Assembly (NCBI GenBank): GCA_051648105.1
Contig: JBOFEN010000101.1
Span: 8,367-72,366, forward strand
Direction of reading: 5' to 3'
Length of the DNA stretch: 64,000 bases
Source: UBA7332 sp051648105
Lineage (GTDB): Bacteria; Bacteroidota; Bacteroidia; Bacteroidales; UBA7332
The position numbers and the translations under genes were made by a program. The notes beneath the pieces were generated by a model that was not told where the DNA came from, ran no database searches, and saw only the letters and a list, made by a program, of their open reading frames with translations. The stretch's first letter is position 1; the number at the start of each line of letters is the position of its first letter. Shown here one piece after another: positions 17,145-26,187 of the stretch.

Positions 17145-19325
17145 TTAGTTACCCATTTCTGAAAGAAATTTAATACGAACAAGTCGTACCTCTTCCTCTT
17201 TATAAGCCATTCCAAGCTCTTCAATAGCGTCTTCCATGCTATCGCTCTCTGCCTCTCTGAAGTAGTCACATATCTCCTCAATGTGTTCCTCATCCATGAT
17301 CTCGTTTAGGAAGTAGTCGATGTTAATCTTCGTACCTGAGAAGACAATAGCTTCAACCTCGTTTAGTAGTTCGTTGAAGTCAATACCTTTAGATATAGCT
17401 ATATCGTCAAGAGCAACTTTACGGTCTATTGATTGAATGATGGCTACTTTGAGTTTAGACTTGTTGGCAACAGTGCGTACTCTAAGGTCTTCTGGTCTAT
17501 CAATCTCATTCTCATAGACATGCTTTTTGATGAGATTTAAGAACTCCTCACCATATCTCTTTGCTTTACCAGCACCAACACCAGGTATGTTCTGAAGCTC
17601 TTCAGATGTAACTGGATAGATAGTAGACATAGCCTCAAGTGATGGGTCTTGGAAAATGACGTATGGAGGTAGATCTAATTTCTTAGATATCTGTTTACGA
17701 AGATCCTTAAGCATTCCAAAAAGAACAGGGTCGGCAGCACAAGATGCTCCTCCTTTCATTTGTGACTCCTCTACCTCTTCACTCTCCTCATCCTCTTTGA
17801 TTATCTTGAATGATACAGGTTTTTTTAGAAACTTCTTACCAGCTTCACTAACCTTTAGTATACCATAATTCTCAATATCTTTGGTTAGGTAGCCCTCAAG
17901 CATGGCGGTTCTTATTACCTCGTGCCATGTTGATTCGTCCTCATCATTTCCTGATGAGAATATCTCTAGATCTTGATGACTATATGAGTCGATCTCAGAG
18001 GTCTCTTTTCCAATCAATACATTAACTACATAATCAGCCTTAAATTTCTCTTTTAATACCAAAATGGCTTCGATGGCTGTAATGAGCAGCTCTTGCGCTT
18101 CTATTTTTTTCTTTGGGTGCATACAGTTGTCACAATTTCCACAATTTTCTTCTTTATACTCTTCTCCGAAATAGTGAAGAATCGATTTACGCCTGCAAAT
18201 AGCAGATTCGCAGTATGCAGCAGTCTCTACAAGCAACTGCTTGCCAATCTCCTGCTCTGCAATAGGTTTGCCCTGCATAAACTTCTCCAATTTTTGCAAG
18301 TCTTTTGGTGAGTAGTAGGCTATACATTGCCCCTCTCCTCCATCGCGACCCGCACGACCAGTCTCTTGATAATACCCCTCGAGGCTTTTTGGTACGTCGT
18401 AGTGTAGAACAAAACGTACGTCTGGCTTATCGATACCCATACCGAAGGCTATAGTAGCAACGATAACACGAATCTTTTCCATAAGAAAAGCATCTTGTGT
18501 TTCACTTCTGACATTAGACTCCATACCAGCATGGTAAGGTAGTGCCGAGATACCGTTCGCACGAAGAACCTCTGCGAGTTCTTCTACTTTCTTGCGGCTT
18601 AAACAGTAGATTATCCCACATTTGCCCTCCTGTGATTTGATATATTTAATTATATCACGCTCTACTGTCTCTCCCTTTTTTCGTACTTCATAGTATAGAT
18701 TGTGACGGTTAAACGAGGATTTGAAGACATTCGACTCTATCATACCAAGGTTCTTCTGAATATCGTGTTGTACTTTTGGCGTAGCAGTGGCCGTTAGTGC
18801 AATAACAGGACGTTTGCCTATTTCATTAATAATAGGTCGTATTCTCCTATATTCAGGTCGGAAATCGTGGCCCCACTCAGAAATACAGTGGGCCTCATCA
18901 ATGGCATAAAACGAGATCTCTATTTGACGAAGAAACTCAATGTTGTCCTCCTTAGTCAATGACTCTGGAGCTACATAAAGAAGCTTAGTCTTTTTGGTCA
19001 ATATATCCTCTTTGACCCTATCGATTGCACTCTTTGTAAGCGATGAGTTAAGAAAGTGGGCAATTCCATCCTCTTCGCTAAAGTTGCGCATGGCATCAAC
19101 TTGATTCTTCATTAGGGCTATCAAAGGAGATATGATGATAGCAGTACCATTCATCATAAGAGCTGGCAACTGATAACAGAGCGACTTACCACCGCCTGTT
19201 GGCATTAGTACAAATGTGTCTCGTCCATCAAGTAAGGATTGGATAACCTCCTCTTGATTGCCTTTGAACGTATCAAATCCAAAATGCCTAGTCAGTGCTG
19301 CTACAATTTCCTTTTTATTAGCCAT
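17145..19325 (-). CDS. recQ: ATP-dependent DNA helicase RecQ
   Basis: 726 residues. Helicase core with Walker A MPTGGGKSLCYQLPA near residue 41, DEAHCISEWGHDFRP near 142 and QETGRAGRDG near 320. The RecQ zinc-binding domain has CRRKSILHYFGEE and CGNCDNC near 375-398, and an HRDC domain lies near 530-600. About 110 further C-terminal residues resemble the helix-turn-helix extension found in many Bacteroidota RecQ proteins. It unwinds recombination and fork intermediates. A typical promoter lies upstream. Confidence 0.97.
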   Translation of the reverse strand: MANKKEIVAALTRHFGFDTFKGNQEEVIQSLLDGRDTFVLMPTGGGKSLCYQLPALMMNGTAIIISPLIALMKNQVDAMRNFSEEDGIAHFLNSSLTKSAIDRVKEDILTKKTKLLYVAPESLTKEDNIEFLRQIEISFYAIDEAHCISEWGHDFRPEYRRIRPIINEIGKRPVIALTATATPKVQHDIQKNLGMIESNVFKSSFNRHNLYYEVRKKGETVERDIIKYIKSQEGKCGIIYCLSRKKVEELAEVLRANGISALPYHAGMESNVRSETQDAFLMEKIRVIVATIAFGMGIDKPDVRFVLHYDVPKSLEGYYQETGRAGRDGGEGQCIAYYSPKDLQKLEKFMQGKPIAEQEIGKQLLVETAAYCESAICRRKSILHYFGEEYKEENCGNCDNCMHPKKKIEAQELLITAIEAILVLKEKFKADYVVNVLIGKETSEIDSYSHQDLEIFSSGNDEDESTWHEVIRTAMLEGYLTKDIENYGILKVSEAGKKFLKKPVSFKIIKEDEESEEVEESQMKGGASCAADPVLFGMLKDLRKQISKKLDLPPYVIFQDPSLEAMSTIYPVTSEELQNIPGVGAGKAKRYGEEFLNLIKKHVYENEIDRPEDLRVRTVANKSKLKVAIIQSIDRKVALDDIAISKGIDFNELLNEVEAIVFSGTKINIDYFLNEIMDEEHIEEICDYFREAESDSMEDAIEELGMAYKEEEVRLVRIKFLSEMGN

Positions 19326-19369
19326 GTTAAATTCTTTGTCGATTCCTCGTTAGTGTTATTTCTGAGTAA

Positions 19370-19402
19370 CAAAGTTATGACAAGATTTCTCATTTTCCCA
19401 AA
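19370..19402 (-). promoter_or_regulatory. Promoter of recQ
   Basis: On the minus strand TAACTTTG (19370-19377) with TTTG (19399-19402) 21 nt upstream fits the Bacteroidota housekeeping promoter. Confidence 0.6.
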
Positions 19403-19603
19403 TAGAGAGGTATGATTTTTTCTTTTTTTCCTCCCAAAAATATTAAAATGCTCCTTAAATGTTCTAAGGTAGATACTTAATGGGATTACCCCTTTGAGAA
19501 ATAGTGTTGTTACTCTCTGTTGTTAATAATTTGCTTTATCTTATATCAAACAGAGCTGCTCTCTATTTGTTCGTCATTATCCTTATTGAATTACTTTTTT
19601 TAT

Positions 19604-19611
19604 TACCTTTG
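19604..19611 (+). promoter_or_regulatory. -7 promoter element of rnpB
   Basis: TACCTTTG places the expected start 7-8 nt downstream, at 19618-19619, exactly where the P1 stem of RNase P RNA begins. Confidence 0.75.
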
Positions 19612-19618
19612 TACTAAC

Positions 19619-19990
19619 AAAGAGCAGTAAGACAGTTTGTCGCTCGTGGCTTAGCTGCGGGAGGAAAGTCCGGGCTACATAGAGCACCATGCTTCTTAAC
19701 GGGAAGCTATCCGCGAGGGTAGAGTAGCGTAACAGAGAATAACCGCCCTCTTTTCGAAGGGGGTAAGGGTGAAAAGGTGGGGTAAGAGCCCACCGGTCTT
19801 TGCAGTAATGTAAGGAGCCGTACGTCTGATGGGTAGCAAGTTCATGTATATCGGCGCAGTAGGGCTGCTCGCCCGATGCCGAGGGGTAGAACGCTAGAGC
19901 TGCAATGTGAGTTGTAGTCGAGATAAATGACAGACGCTCCCCTAATTTTATGGGAGAACAGAACCCGGCTTATCGGCTTACTGCTCTTTG
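19619..19990 (+). ncRNA. rnpB: RNase P RNA (bacterial type A)
   Basis: The 5' and 3' ends pair as helix P1 (AAAGAGCAGTAA at 19619 with TTACTGCTCTTT ending 19989). The universally conserved cores are present: GAGGAAAGTCCGGGC near 19660 (P4 5' side), AACCGCC near 19741, GGTAAGAGCCCACCG near 19782, GATAAATGACAG near 19922 and ACAGAACCCGGCTTA near 19958 (P4 3' side). It is the catalytic RNA that matures tRNA 5' ends. A promoter sits at the expected distance and T residues follow P1. Confidence 0.97.
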
Positions 19991-20027
19991 TTTTTAAATT
20001 AATTGAACATTATTGTATCAAATAGAG

Positions 20028-20074
20028 AAAGATCTTAAGATGGAGTATTAATCTCCATTTTAAGATCTTTTTTT
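20028..20074. terminator. Bidirectional terminator between rnpB and the beta-lactamase pseudogene
   Basis: 18-bp stem with one G.U pair (20028-20045 with 20053-20070) followed by T residues on the plus strand. The AAAGATCTTAA arm also gives a T-run in reverse. Confidence 0.85.
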
Positions 20075-20095
20075 ATCAATAGCTTTACTTAAATC

Positions 20096-20963
20096 TTACC
20101 TGAACTCTTGATATATCAATGATACAATTTGGGCAATAAGTCTATAGTTACTACTCTGCTCCTCGAGAGAGTCACTAATGAATATTGCATAAGCTACTCG
20201 TTTGCCGTTTGGCAATACCATTATTCCAATGTCGTTATTTGCAGCTGTTACCCCTTTGTCATTTACTCCAGAGAATCCTGTTTTATGTGCCACTATAATA
20301 TCCTTAGGGATTATATCTTTTGCAGAACCTGAAGTAGTATTTGCCATAGTGGTGAATACGAATAGCTGGTTCTCTCTATTTAATAGTTTCCCACTATCGA
20401 AAAGTTCAAGCAGACTGATGAACTCCAGAGGGGTTGCCCAGTTTCTAAACTGTACCTCCCAATTTGATTGTAACTCAAGCTCACTACTCTCTATCTTTAT
20501 ATCATTAATGCCAATAGTACGAAGATAGTTGTCAGCGACCTGAGCTCCACCAATCAACTCAAGAATAATATCACAAGCATTATTGTCACTTCGTTGCAGC
20601 ATATATTCAATGATTGAAGATAGAGTTAGCTTTATACCACCATCAGGGTAGAGTTCTCTTAGAGGACTCTACCCTGATGGGGTGCAGCATTCGCCTTTCA
20701 ATATAGATTGAATCTTCCAAAACTAGGGTTGTTCCTTCCTGTAGTGCTGCTAGTGCTATTGGAAACTTATAAGTGCTCTGCATAGGGAAATGGTCATTGC
20801 CAGCAATATTGTAGCTCTCTTTGCTCTCCAATACTTTTATGGCCACTCCAACACGAGCGTTTATTGTTGATGCAATACTCTGTATGGACTTAACTAGATT
20901 ATTACTACTTGAGATATTTATTAGGTTTGCAAGTAGCATTATAGAGACAATAATAACTCTCAT
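20096..20963 (-). pseudogene. Class A beta-lactamase gene, frameshifted
   Basis: Two frames together make a class A serine beta-lactamase. The first (20963 down to 20643) has a signal peptide (MRVIIVSIMLLANLI) and the active-site motif STYK in MQSTYKFPIALAALQ. The second, joined near 20665 and ending at 20096, continues PLREYP-like (PLRELYPDGG) with SDN in QRSDNNACDI and KTG in AHKTGFSGVNDKG. The join shows a +1 shift inside a 41-nt palindrome (20640-20680), leading to a stop at 20643. All catalytic motifs are intact on either side, so the damage looks recent, unless a sequencing error or programmed shift is involved. The start at 20963 follows the AraC gene by 7 bases. The family would be a periplasmic penicillin/cephalosporin hydrolase of the CfxA/CepA kind. 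Confidence 0.85.
20640..20680. repeat. 41-nt quasi-palindrome at the beta-lactamase frameshift
   Basis: Arms 20640-20654 and 20666-20680 are perfect 15-nt inverted copies (CATCAGGGTAGAGT / ACTCTACCCTGATG plus one flanking pair), and the 11-nt centre itself pairs CTCT/AGAG. One arm encodes the expected LYPDGG; the other replaces what should be coding sequence. Confidence 0.85.
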
Positions 20964-20970
20964 ACTAATA

Positions 20971-21837
20971 TTATAAATTAGATACTTTACGATATTCATT
21001 AGGTGACAAGTTAACTACTCTCATAAATTGAGTGTAGAAGTGTGAGAAGCTGTTGAATCCCACGCTGTATGCAATCTGATTTATGGTGAGATCACTAGAT
21101 CTGAGAAGTTGACAAGCCCTCTCTACTCGAAGTCTGTTGATAAATTGAAAGATTGTATACCCACTCCTTCGTTTGAATGCGCGACATAGAGCACTCTGAT
21201 TTTGATTGGCGTGGTGTGCCACCATATCAAGAGTTATCTCTTTCTGGAAGTTTTTGTATAGAAAACTGTATACTCTCTCTATCGAGCTACTTAGAGGGGT
21301 GTCAACTATCTCAGCGTTTATACTCCTATTCGCAACTAGTTCCTTTCTGCTAAGATCGTTTGAAAGAAGAGAAAGAAGCTCGTAAAGTGAGCTTACACGT
21401 CCAAAACCATAGTTGCGTTTAAGTTTGTTTGACAAAGTAACAACTCTTCTGTAAGTATTAGCTGAGGTGAAGAGATACCCCGAGTTGCTACTCTTGATGA
21501 ACTCAAGATCACTCACCAACTCAATCACCCCTATACCCCAATTGATGATATTATATGGTATATGTATTATCGTTGCCTTAATATCAGGGGAGAAGCCTAT
21601 TACCCCATGAGGAAGGTCGCTACCTATCAATATAACATTCTTCTCCTCAAGCTTATTGAGGATATTATCACATATAACCTCTGCTGAGCCTCTATGGATT
21701 ACAACTAATTGATAAGCCTGATGATTGTGGTACTCTTCTGTGCGTCTTTTATCACCCTTAGAAGCATCTACCTCTCTTATCTCTACAACCGAGTTGATAT
21801 TTACTCCTATGTCAGATCTGTGAATTTCTTTCTTCAT
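20971..21837 (-). CDS. AraC family transcriptional regulator
   Basis: About 288 residues from the ATG at 21837 (MKKEIHRSDIGVNINS); the frame could extend to 21909. The N-terminal half is a cupin-like sensing domain (EEYHNHQAYQLVVIHRGSAEV, LIGSDLPHGVIG). The C-terminal 100 residues hold the two helix-turn-helix motifs of the AraC family (MVAHHANQNQSALCRAFKR and INQIAYSVGFNSFSHFYTQF). The ligand is unknown. It lies 7 bases before the beta-lactamase pseudogene on the same strand, so it once may have been cotranscribed with it. Divergent from the membrane protein gene at 21925. Confidence 0.88.
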   Translation of the reverse strand: MKKEIHRSDIGVNINSVVEIREVDASKGDKRRTEEYHNHQAYQLVVIHRGSAEVICDNILNKLEEKNVILIGSDLPHGVIGFSPDIKATIIHIPYNIINWGIGVIELVSDLEFIKSSNSGYLFTSANTYRRVVTLSNKLKRNYGFGRVSSLYELLSLLSNDLSRKELVANRSINAEIVDTPLSSSIERVYSFLYKNFQKEITLDMVAHHANQNQSALCRAFKRRSGYTIFQFINRLRVERACQLLRSSDLTINQIAYSVGFNSFSHFYTQFMRVVNLSPNEYRKVSNL

Positions 21838-21898
21838 ATTTGCAAAGATAGAGAATGTATCTGCAAAAATAGTGTAGTGCTTAATACTATATTCACCA

Positions 21899-21906
21899 TA
21901 ACTTTG
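21899..21906 (+). promoter_or_regulatory. -7 promoter element of the small membrane protein gene
   Basis: TAACTTTG fits TAnnTTTG, 18 nt before the ATG at 21925. Confidence 0.5.
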
Positions 21907-21924
21907 CACAAAACAAATTAAGTT

Positions 21925-22347
21925 ATGACAAAGAGAGAGAAGAGTAAGAGATTGAAGATTATACTTGTGGTATTGACTATATTAACCACAATTAGCTCCA
22001 TACAGTTGGAGATACTACATGGGGAACCATTTATGGGTATTAGCTTTAAAGCTTTAGTATGGATACACATAGTAGTATCATCACTGTTTATAGTTGTTGC
22101 GTCTAACCATATAGCCATCTATTGGGGTGGTATTAAGGGTTGGATTACAAGGTTCAATAAGCTAAAAAAGAGACATACAAAGTGGCTTATCTCCTTCTTC
22201 TTAGTTACTGGCTTAACGGGAATAATCGTTGCACTACCTTTTATCATAGGTGACAATCATTCAACACTAGGTGGTATTCATGGTAAATTGGGATTTGCTG
22301 CGCTAATATTTACCTTCCTTCACCCTATGAAGAGGTTCAGAGGGTAG
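21925..22347 (+). CDS. Four-helix membrane protein (DUF4405-like, cytochrome b-type fold)
   Basis: 140 residues with four hydrophobic helices. Histidines lie in or near the helices: WIHIVV, ASNHIAIYWGG, GGIHGKLGF and LHPMKR. This is the arrangement in DUF4405 and related cytochrome b561-like proteins, where the histidines bind haem; haem binding here is inferred. The N terminus is strongly basic (MTKREKSKRLK). It is transcribed alone, divergent from the AraC gene. Confidence 0.6.
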   Translation: MTKREKSKRLKIILVVLTILTTISSIQLEILHGEPFMGISFKALVWIHIVVSSLFIVVASNHIAIYWGGIKGWITRFNKLKKRHTKWLISFFLVTGLTGIIVALPFIIGDNHSTLGGIHGKLGFAALIFTFLHPMKRFRG

Positions 22348-22430
22348 ATTTTTGTGTGGGGTTAAGCTCTAAACAACTAATCAACAGTAAATAATTCAAC
22401 CTATAGAATATAAGCGAACTCATTTTATTT

Positions 22431-22438
22431 TACTTTTG
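22431..22438 (+). promoter_or_regulatory. -7 promoter element of the UvrD-like helicase gene
   Basis: TACTTTTG fits TAnnTTTG. It overlaps the most upstream possible start (TTG at 22436), which argues that translation starts at the ATG at 22538. Confidence 0.5.
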
Positions 22439-22537
22439 CATTCCCATTGTGCTGAGGTTACTCTTACTGATTATAATCTTAATAAGAATAGATGTCTTGA
22501 AATTGAAGGGCTCAGCTTTTTAAATAGATTGATTGCT

Positions 22538-25141
22538 ATGATCCCATTTATTATCATTGTTGTTTGTGCTATTATAGTTGCTATTATATCTTATATATTA
22601 ATATGCAGAAGTAGGTTGAAAGATAGGCAAAAGGAGGTAGTTGAGATGATTGACCACTCTCTTACCAAACAAGAGAGCTATCAATCGATTGATACTGATT
22701 GTAACATAACTTTTAGTAGTATCTCATATGATATTAAGCATAACTATATAGATCATTATATAACCTCATTACAACAGAAAGAGCTAATAAGTCACTATAG
22801 ATCTACCTATGTTGAAGCTCAATCTTTGTCTGAAAAGCTAAAAAGATTCTCAATTACACCTTCAGAGTCATTAATTGTTTTTATTGATGACTACAATTCT
22901 ATAAGGGGTATTGTAAAATCACACAATGAAGAAGTTATTAGTAGTAGACTCAAAAAGTATAGCTCTTTTTTTGATAGCTGTTTGACATATCCATTGGACA
23001 ATCAACAGCGAAGATCAATAGTTTCAGAAGCTCAAAATTGCCTTGTTGTAAGTAGTGCAGGTAGTGGAAAGACCTCCTCTATAGTTGGTAAGGTTAAATA
23101 CCTAACAGAGATAAAGAAAGTAGATCCAAGCAGAATACTATTAATAAGCTATACAAATAAAGCCGCATCAGAATTAACCGAACGTATCAATACTCCTGGG
23201 TTAAGGGGGTATACCTTTCATAAATTAGCACTAGATATAATAGGGGAGGTGAGTGGGATAAAGCCTTCAATATGTCAAAATACAGATGCTCTATTTGTTA
23301 GAATATTCCGTAATCTCCTTCAAGATGAGCTATTCAAGAGCAAAGCTCTTGAGTATTTCGTCGATTATCAGTATTACGAAAAGGAGTGGGAGGCAAAAAA
23401 GCGCGAGAAGAGAGAGAATCTTACAGATCTTAAAAGTATTCAAATTAAAGCTCTTCTACCAGATATGGATGGTAATATCATCAATGTCAAGAGTGTGCAA
23501 GAGCAGAAGATATGCTTTGCACTATCAAGCTTGGGGGTTAACTTTAGATATGAAGAGAAATATGAGTATGAGTTATCTGATGAGAAGCACTCGCAGTACT
23601 CACCAGACTTCTCCATATATTTCTATAAAAGTGGTCAAAGTAGACGAATATATCTCGAACATTTCGGTGTTGATGAACATGGTCTTGTTCCTCATTGGTT
23701 TGCTGATCATAAGAATATAAGTTACGATGAGGCAAATAATATATATAATGATGGCATAACTTGGAAGATTGAGACCCACAAGAAGTTTGCAACAGAACTT
23801 CTAACTACCTCTAGTGCAGATTTTCATTATCTAGATATAAAGGATAAACTAAAAGACCTATTAAAGGGCGCTGGGGTGCCAATAGTTGAAAAATCTCAAG
23901 AGGAACTTTATGACCTTATTATCTCGTCAGATACTAAACGTGAGAAATCATTTATTAGACTAATAGCAACATTCATTACTCTGACCAAATCGAGTTGTAT
24001 GCCATTGGATGAGATTATTCAATCTATAAATAATAAAGCTGATGAACGTAGCCTTTTTATTATAAAAGATATTATTCATCCTATATATAATCAATATATA
24101 GAGGCTCTAAGAGATAAAGAGCAAATTGATTTTACAGATGCAATACTCAAAGCAACTCAAATGTGCTATAACTCTCAGAAATACTCTTATGACTATATAA
24201 TTGTTGATGAGTTTCAAGATATATCTATAGATAGATATAATTTTCTAAAGGCTCTTCGTCAGGGATATACACAAGCTAAGCTATATTGTGTGGGAGATGA
24301 CTGGCAATCAATTTATAGGTTTTCGGGTAGTGATATGTCACTCTTTAATCAATTTGAGGACTACTTTGGTGAAACAGAGTTGAATAGGATTGAAACAACC
24401 TACCGATTCGGAGAGCCGTTAGTAGCTCAGTCCTCTCAATTTATCCAAAGAAATAGTGCTCAGATAAGAAAAAATATAAGATCTTTCAATTCAAATATAA
24501 CTACTGAATTAGAGTTTAGGCATTACTACAGAAGGGACTACTGTAATACCATAGAGCAGATTGTCTCAGATATACCACAAGATAAATCAATTTACTTATT
24601 GGGTAGATACACCTTTGATGACTACTATCTATCTTATAGATTCTCATCAATAAAGAGAGGGGAGAAGTTTTTTTACAATATACTAGGCCGTGAGATTGAG
24701 TTTCTAACAGTACATAAGTCAAAAGGTCTAGAAGCTGATTACGTAATTCTATTACAGTGCAATAAAGATACTTACGGCTTCCCTTCATTGGTGAGTGATG
24801 ATCCAATACTTAATTATGTCTTAACACAAAGTGATAGATATCCTTTTGGAGAGGAGCGTAGGCTATTTTATGTAGCCATAACTAGAGCAAAGATTAAGAC
24901 CATTGTACTTTATGATAATCGTTACCCATCAGTTTTTGTAGATGAATTCATCAGCCCTGAAACAATATCCCCCGATAGCTACATTAAACATCGAAATGCT
25001 AATAAAAGATGGACTCCCAAAGCTGATAAGTTTCTACTTGATCTTCATAATGATGGAAAGACAATTAAATTTATTTCTCAAAAAATGGGTAGAAGTCAAA
25101 CCTCTATAATAATGAGGCTAGAGACCCTAAATGGTAAATGA
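22538..25141 (+). CDS. Membrane-anchored UvrD/Rep-type DNA helicase (HelD-like) with nuclease-like insert
   Basis: About 867 residues from ATG 22538. One N-terminal membrane helix (MIPFIIIVVCAIIVAIISYI) precedes a superfamily 1 helicase: Walker A SSAGSGKTSS near residue 171, GYTFHKLALDII, DEFQDIS near 556, VGDDWQSIYRFSGSD near 585, VHKSKGLEADYV near 724 and RLFYVAITRA near 770. Between motifs I and II is YSPDFSIYF...IYLEHFG (near 355-375), which resembles the PD-(D/E)XK-like insert of helicase IV-type proteins; the catalytic Lys is not evident. The last 45 residues (WTPKADKFLLDLHNDG...GRSQTSIIMRL) read as a Myb/HTH-like DNA-binding domain. Likely role in DNA repair; membrane tethering is unusual. 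Confidence 0.85.
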   Translation: MIPFIIIVVCAIIVAIISYILICRSRLKDRQKEVVEMIDHSLTKQESYQSIDTDCNITFSSISYDIKHNYIDHYITSLQQKELISHYRSTYVEAQSLSEKLKRFSITPSESLIVFIDDYNSIRGIVKSHNEEVISSRLKKYSSFFDSCLTYPLDNQQRRSIVSEAQNCLVVSSAGSGKTSSIVGKVKYLTEIKKVDPSRILLISYTNKAASELTERINTPGLRGYTFHKLALDIIGEVSGIKPSICQNTDALFVRIFRNLLQDELFKSKALEYFVDYQYYEKEWEAKKREKRENLTDLKSIQIKALLPDMDGNIINVKSVQEQKICFALSSLGVNFRYEEKYEYELSDEKHSQYSPDFSIYFYKSGQSRRIYLEHFGVDEHGLVPHWFADHKNISYDEANNIYNDGITWKIETHKKFATELLTTSSADFHYLDIKDKLKDLLKGAGVPIVEKSQEELYDLIISSDTKREKSFIRLIATFITLTKSSCMPLDEIIQSINNKADERSLFIIKDIIHPIYNQYIEALRDKEQIDFTDAILKATQMCYNSQKYSYDYIIVDEFQDISIDRYNFLKALRQGYTQAKLYCVGDDWQSIYRFSGSDMSLFNQFEDYFGETELNRIETTYRFGEPLVAQSSQFIQRNSAQIRKNIRSFNSNITTELEFRHYYRRDYCNTIEQIVSDIPQDKSIYLLGRYTFDDYYLSYRFSSIKRGEKFFYNILGREIEFLTVHKSKGLEADYVILLQCNKDTYGFPSLVSDDPILNYVLTQSDRYPFGEERRLFYVAITRAKIKTIVLYDNRYPSVFVDEFISPETISPDSYIKHRNANKRWTPKADKFLLDLHNDGKTIKFISQKMGRSQTSIIMRLETLNGK

Positions 25142-25142
25142 G

Positions 25143-25196
25143 ATATATCAAAAGAGGTGAGTATACATGATTGTATACTCACCTCTTTTGATATAT
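25143..25196. terminator. Bidirectional terminator, 24-bp perfect stem
   Basis: Arms 25143-25166 and 25173-25196 are exact inverted copies around a 6-nt loop, between the convergent helicase and aldo/keto reductase genes. Confidence 0.85.
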
Positions 25197-25202
25197 TGCT
25201 AC

Positions 25203-26045
25203 TTACTTCCCATAGTTAGCCAACCACTTCACCATTTGAGGGTCGCGATGAGAGAAGAAAAGGCTCTCTTTTTTGTCAAGTCTTGATATTGCCTCCATAT
25301 CTTCATTATCAAGAGTGAAATCGAAGATATTCATATTCTCAATCATTCTCTCCTTGTGTGTCGATTTAGGGATTAGTATTATATCACGCTCAAGAAGGAA
25401 TCTAAGTGCTACTTGAGCCACTGATTTTCCATATTTAGCGCCAATGGCAGCAAGAGTTTCATTTGTAAAGAAGTTATTTCGGCCCTCAGCAAAAGGTCCC
25501 CATGACATAACTTTTGCATCATACTGCTGCATTACCTCTTGTGACTCCCACTGTTGGTTGAATATATGTGTCTCAATTTGGTTTATCGCAGGTTTAATCT
25601 CGCAAAACTCCGAAAGGTCAACGAATCTATCAGGATAGAAGTTACTAACACCTATTGCTCTAGCTTTTCCTAATTTATAAGCCTCCTCCATTGCGCGATA
25701 TGTTCCATAATAATCTCCAAATGGTTGGTGAATAAGTAGAAGGTCAACATAATCCATCTGAAGTTTACGTAGAGACTCCTCAATCGATGCTTTAGCTTTC
25801 TCATAGCCACCATTAGTAATCCATACTTTAGTAGTTATGAATAGCTCCTTTCTGTCAACCCCACTTTTTTTAATAGCACTCCCCACCTGCTCTTCATTGC
25901 CATATATCTGAGCAGTATCGATAGATCTATATCCTACGCTTATAGCATCGATAACACATCTTTCGCATTCAGAAGGCTCAACTTGATAAACACCATATCC
26001 CATCATTGGCATCTCAACACCATTGTTCAATATAATACTCTTCAT
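25203..26045 (-). CDS. Aldo/keto reductase
   Basis: About 280 residues, full length. AKR signatures: GYRSIDTAQIYGNEEQVG near residue 45 (catalytic Asp and Tyr), the Lys in FITTKVWI, the His in LLIHQPFGDYYG near 107, and IPKSTHKERMIENMNIF near 240 (NADPH phosphate site). It reduces aldehydes or ketones with NADPH; the substrate is not predictable. ATGs at 26051 and 26045 and a GTG at 26054 are possible starts; 26045 gives the family's usual MxSIxLNNGVEMPxxGYG. An HxlR-type regulator gene lies upstream, and a 13-bp inverted repeat overlaps the promoter. Confidence 0.93.
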   Translation of the reverse strand: MKSIILNNGVEMPMMGYGVYQVEPSECERCVIDAISVGYRSIDTAQIYGNEEQVGSAIKKSGVDRKELFITTKVWITNGGYEKAKASIEESLRKLQMDYVDLLLIHQPFGDYYGTYRAMEEAYKLGKARAIGVSNFYPDRFVDLSEFCEIKPAINQIETHIFNQQWESQEVMQQYDAKVMSWGPFAEGRNNFFTNETLAAIGAKYGKSVAQVALRFLLERDIILIPKSTHKERMIENMNIFDFTLDNEDMEAISRLDKKESLFFSHRDPQMVKWLANYGK

Positions 26046-26074
26046 AATCATCACTGTTGTTAATTGTATGATTG

Positions 26075-26082
26075 CAAAACTA
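26075..26082 (-). promoter_or_regulatory. -7 promoter element of the aldo/keto reductase gene
   Basis: TAGTTTTG on the minus strand fits TAnnTTTG, about 30 nt before the ATG; it touches the inverted repeat at 26081-26116. Confidence 0.5.
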
Positions 26083-26116
26083 ATTTGTTTATAATGTCTA
26101 CACTATAAACAAATTA
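26081..26116. promoter_or_regulatory. Candidate operator, probably for the adjacent HxlR regulator
   Basis: Perfect 13-bp inverted repeat TAATTTGTTTATA / TATAAACAAATTA separated by 10 nt, immediately upstream of and overlapping the -7 element of the aldo/keto reductase gene. The A+T-only arms and the position favour a protein-binding site over a terminator. Confidence 0.6.
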
Positions 26117-26187
26117 CTGTTTTGATGATACAAATTACTAGCACAGTTTTAAGATATATTATAAGGCACTTATATCTAGTCTACTGT

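Noticed and set aside
20096..20602. The C-terminal beta-lactamase frame as an independent gene
   Set aside because: It lacks the active-site STYK and a signal peptide, and its start is an internal Met; it continues the upstream frame after a +1 shift.
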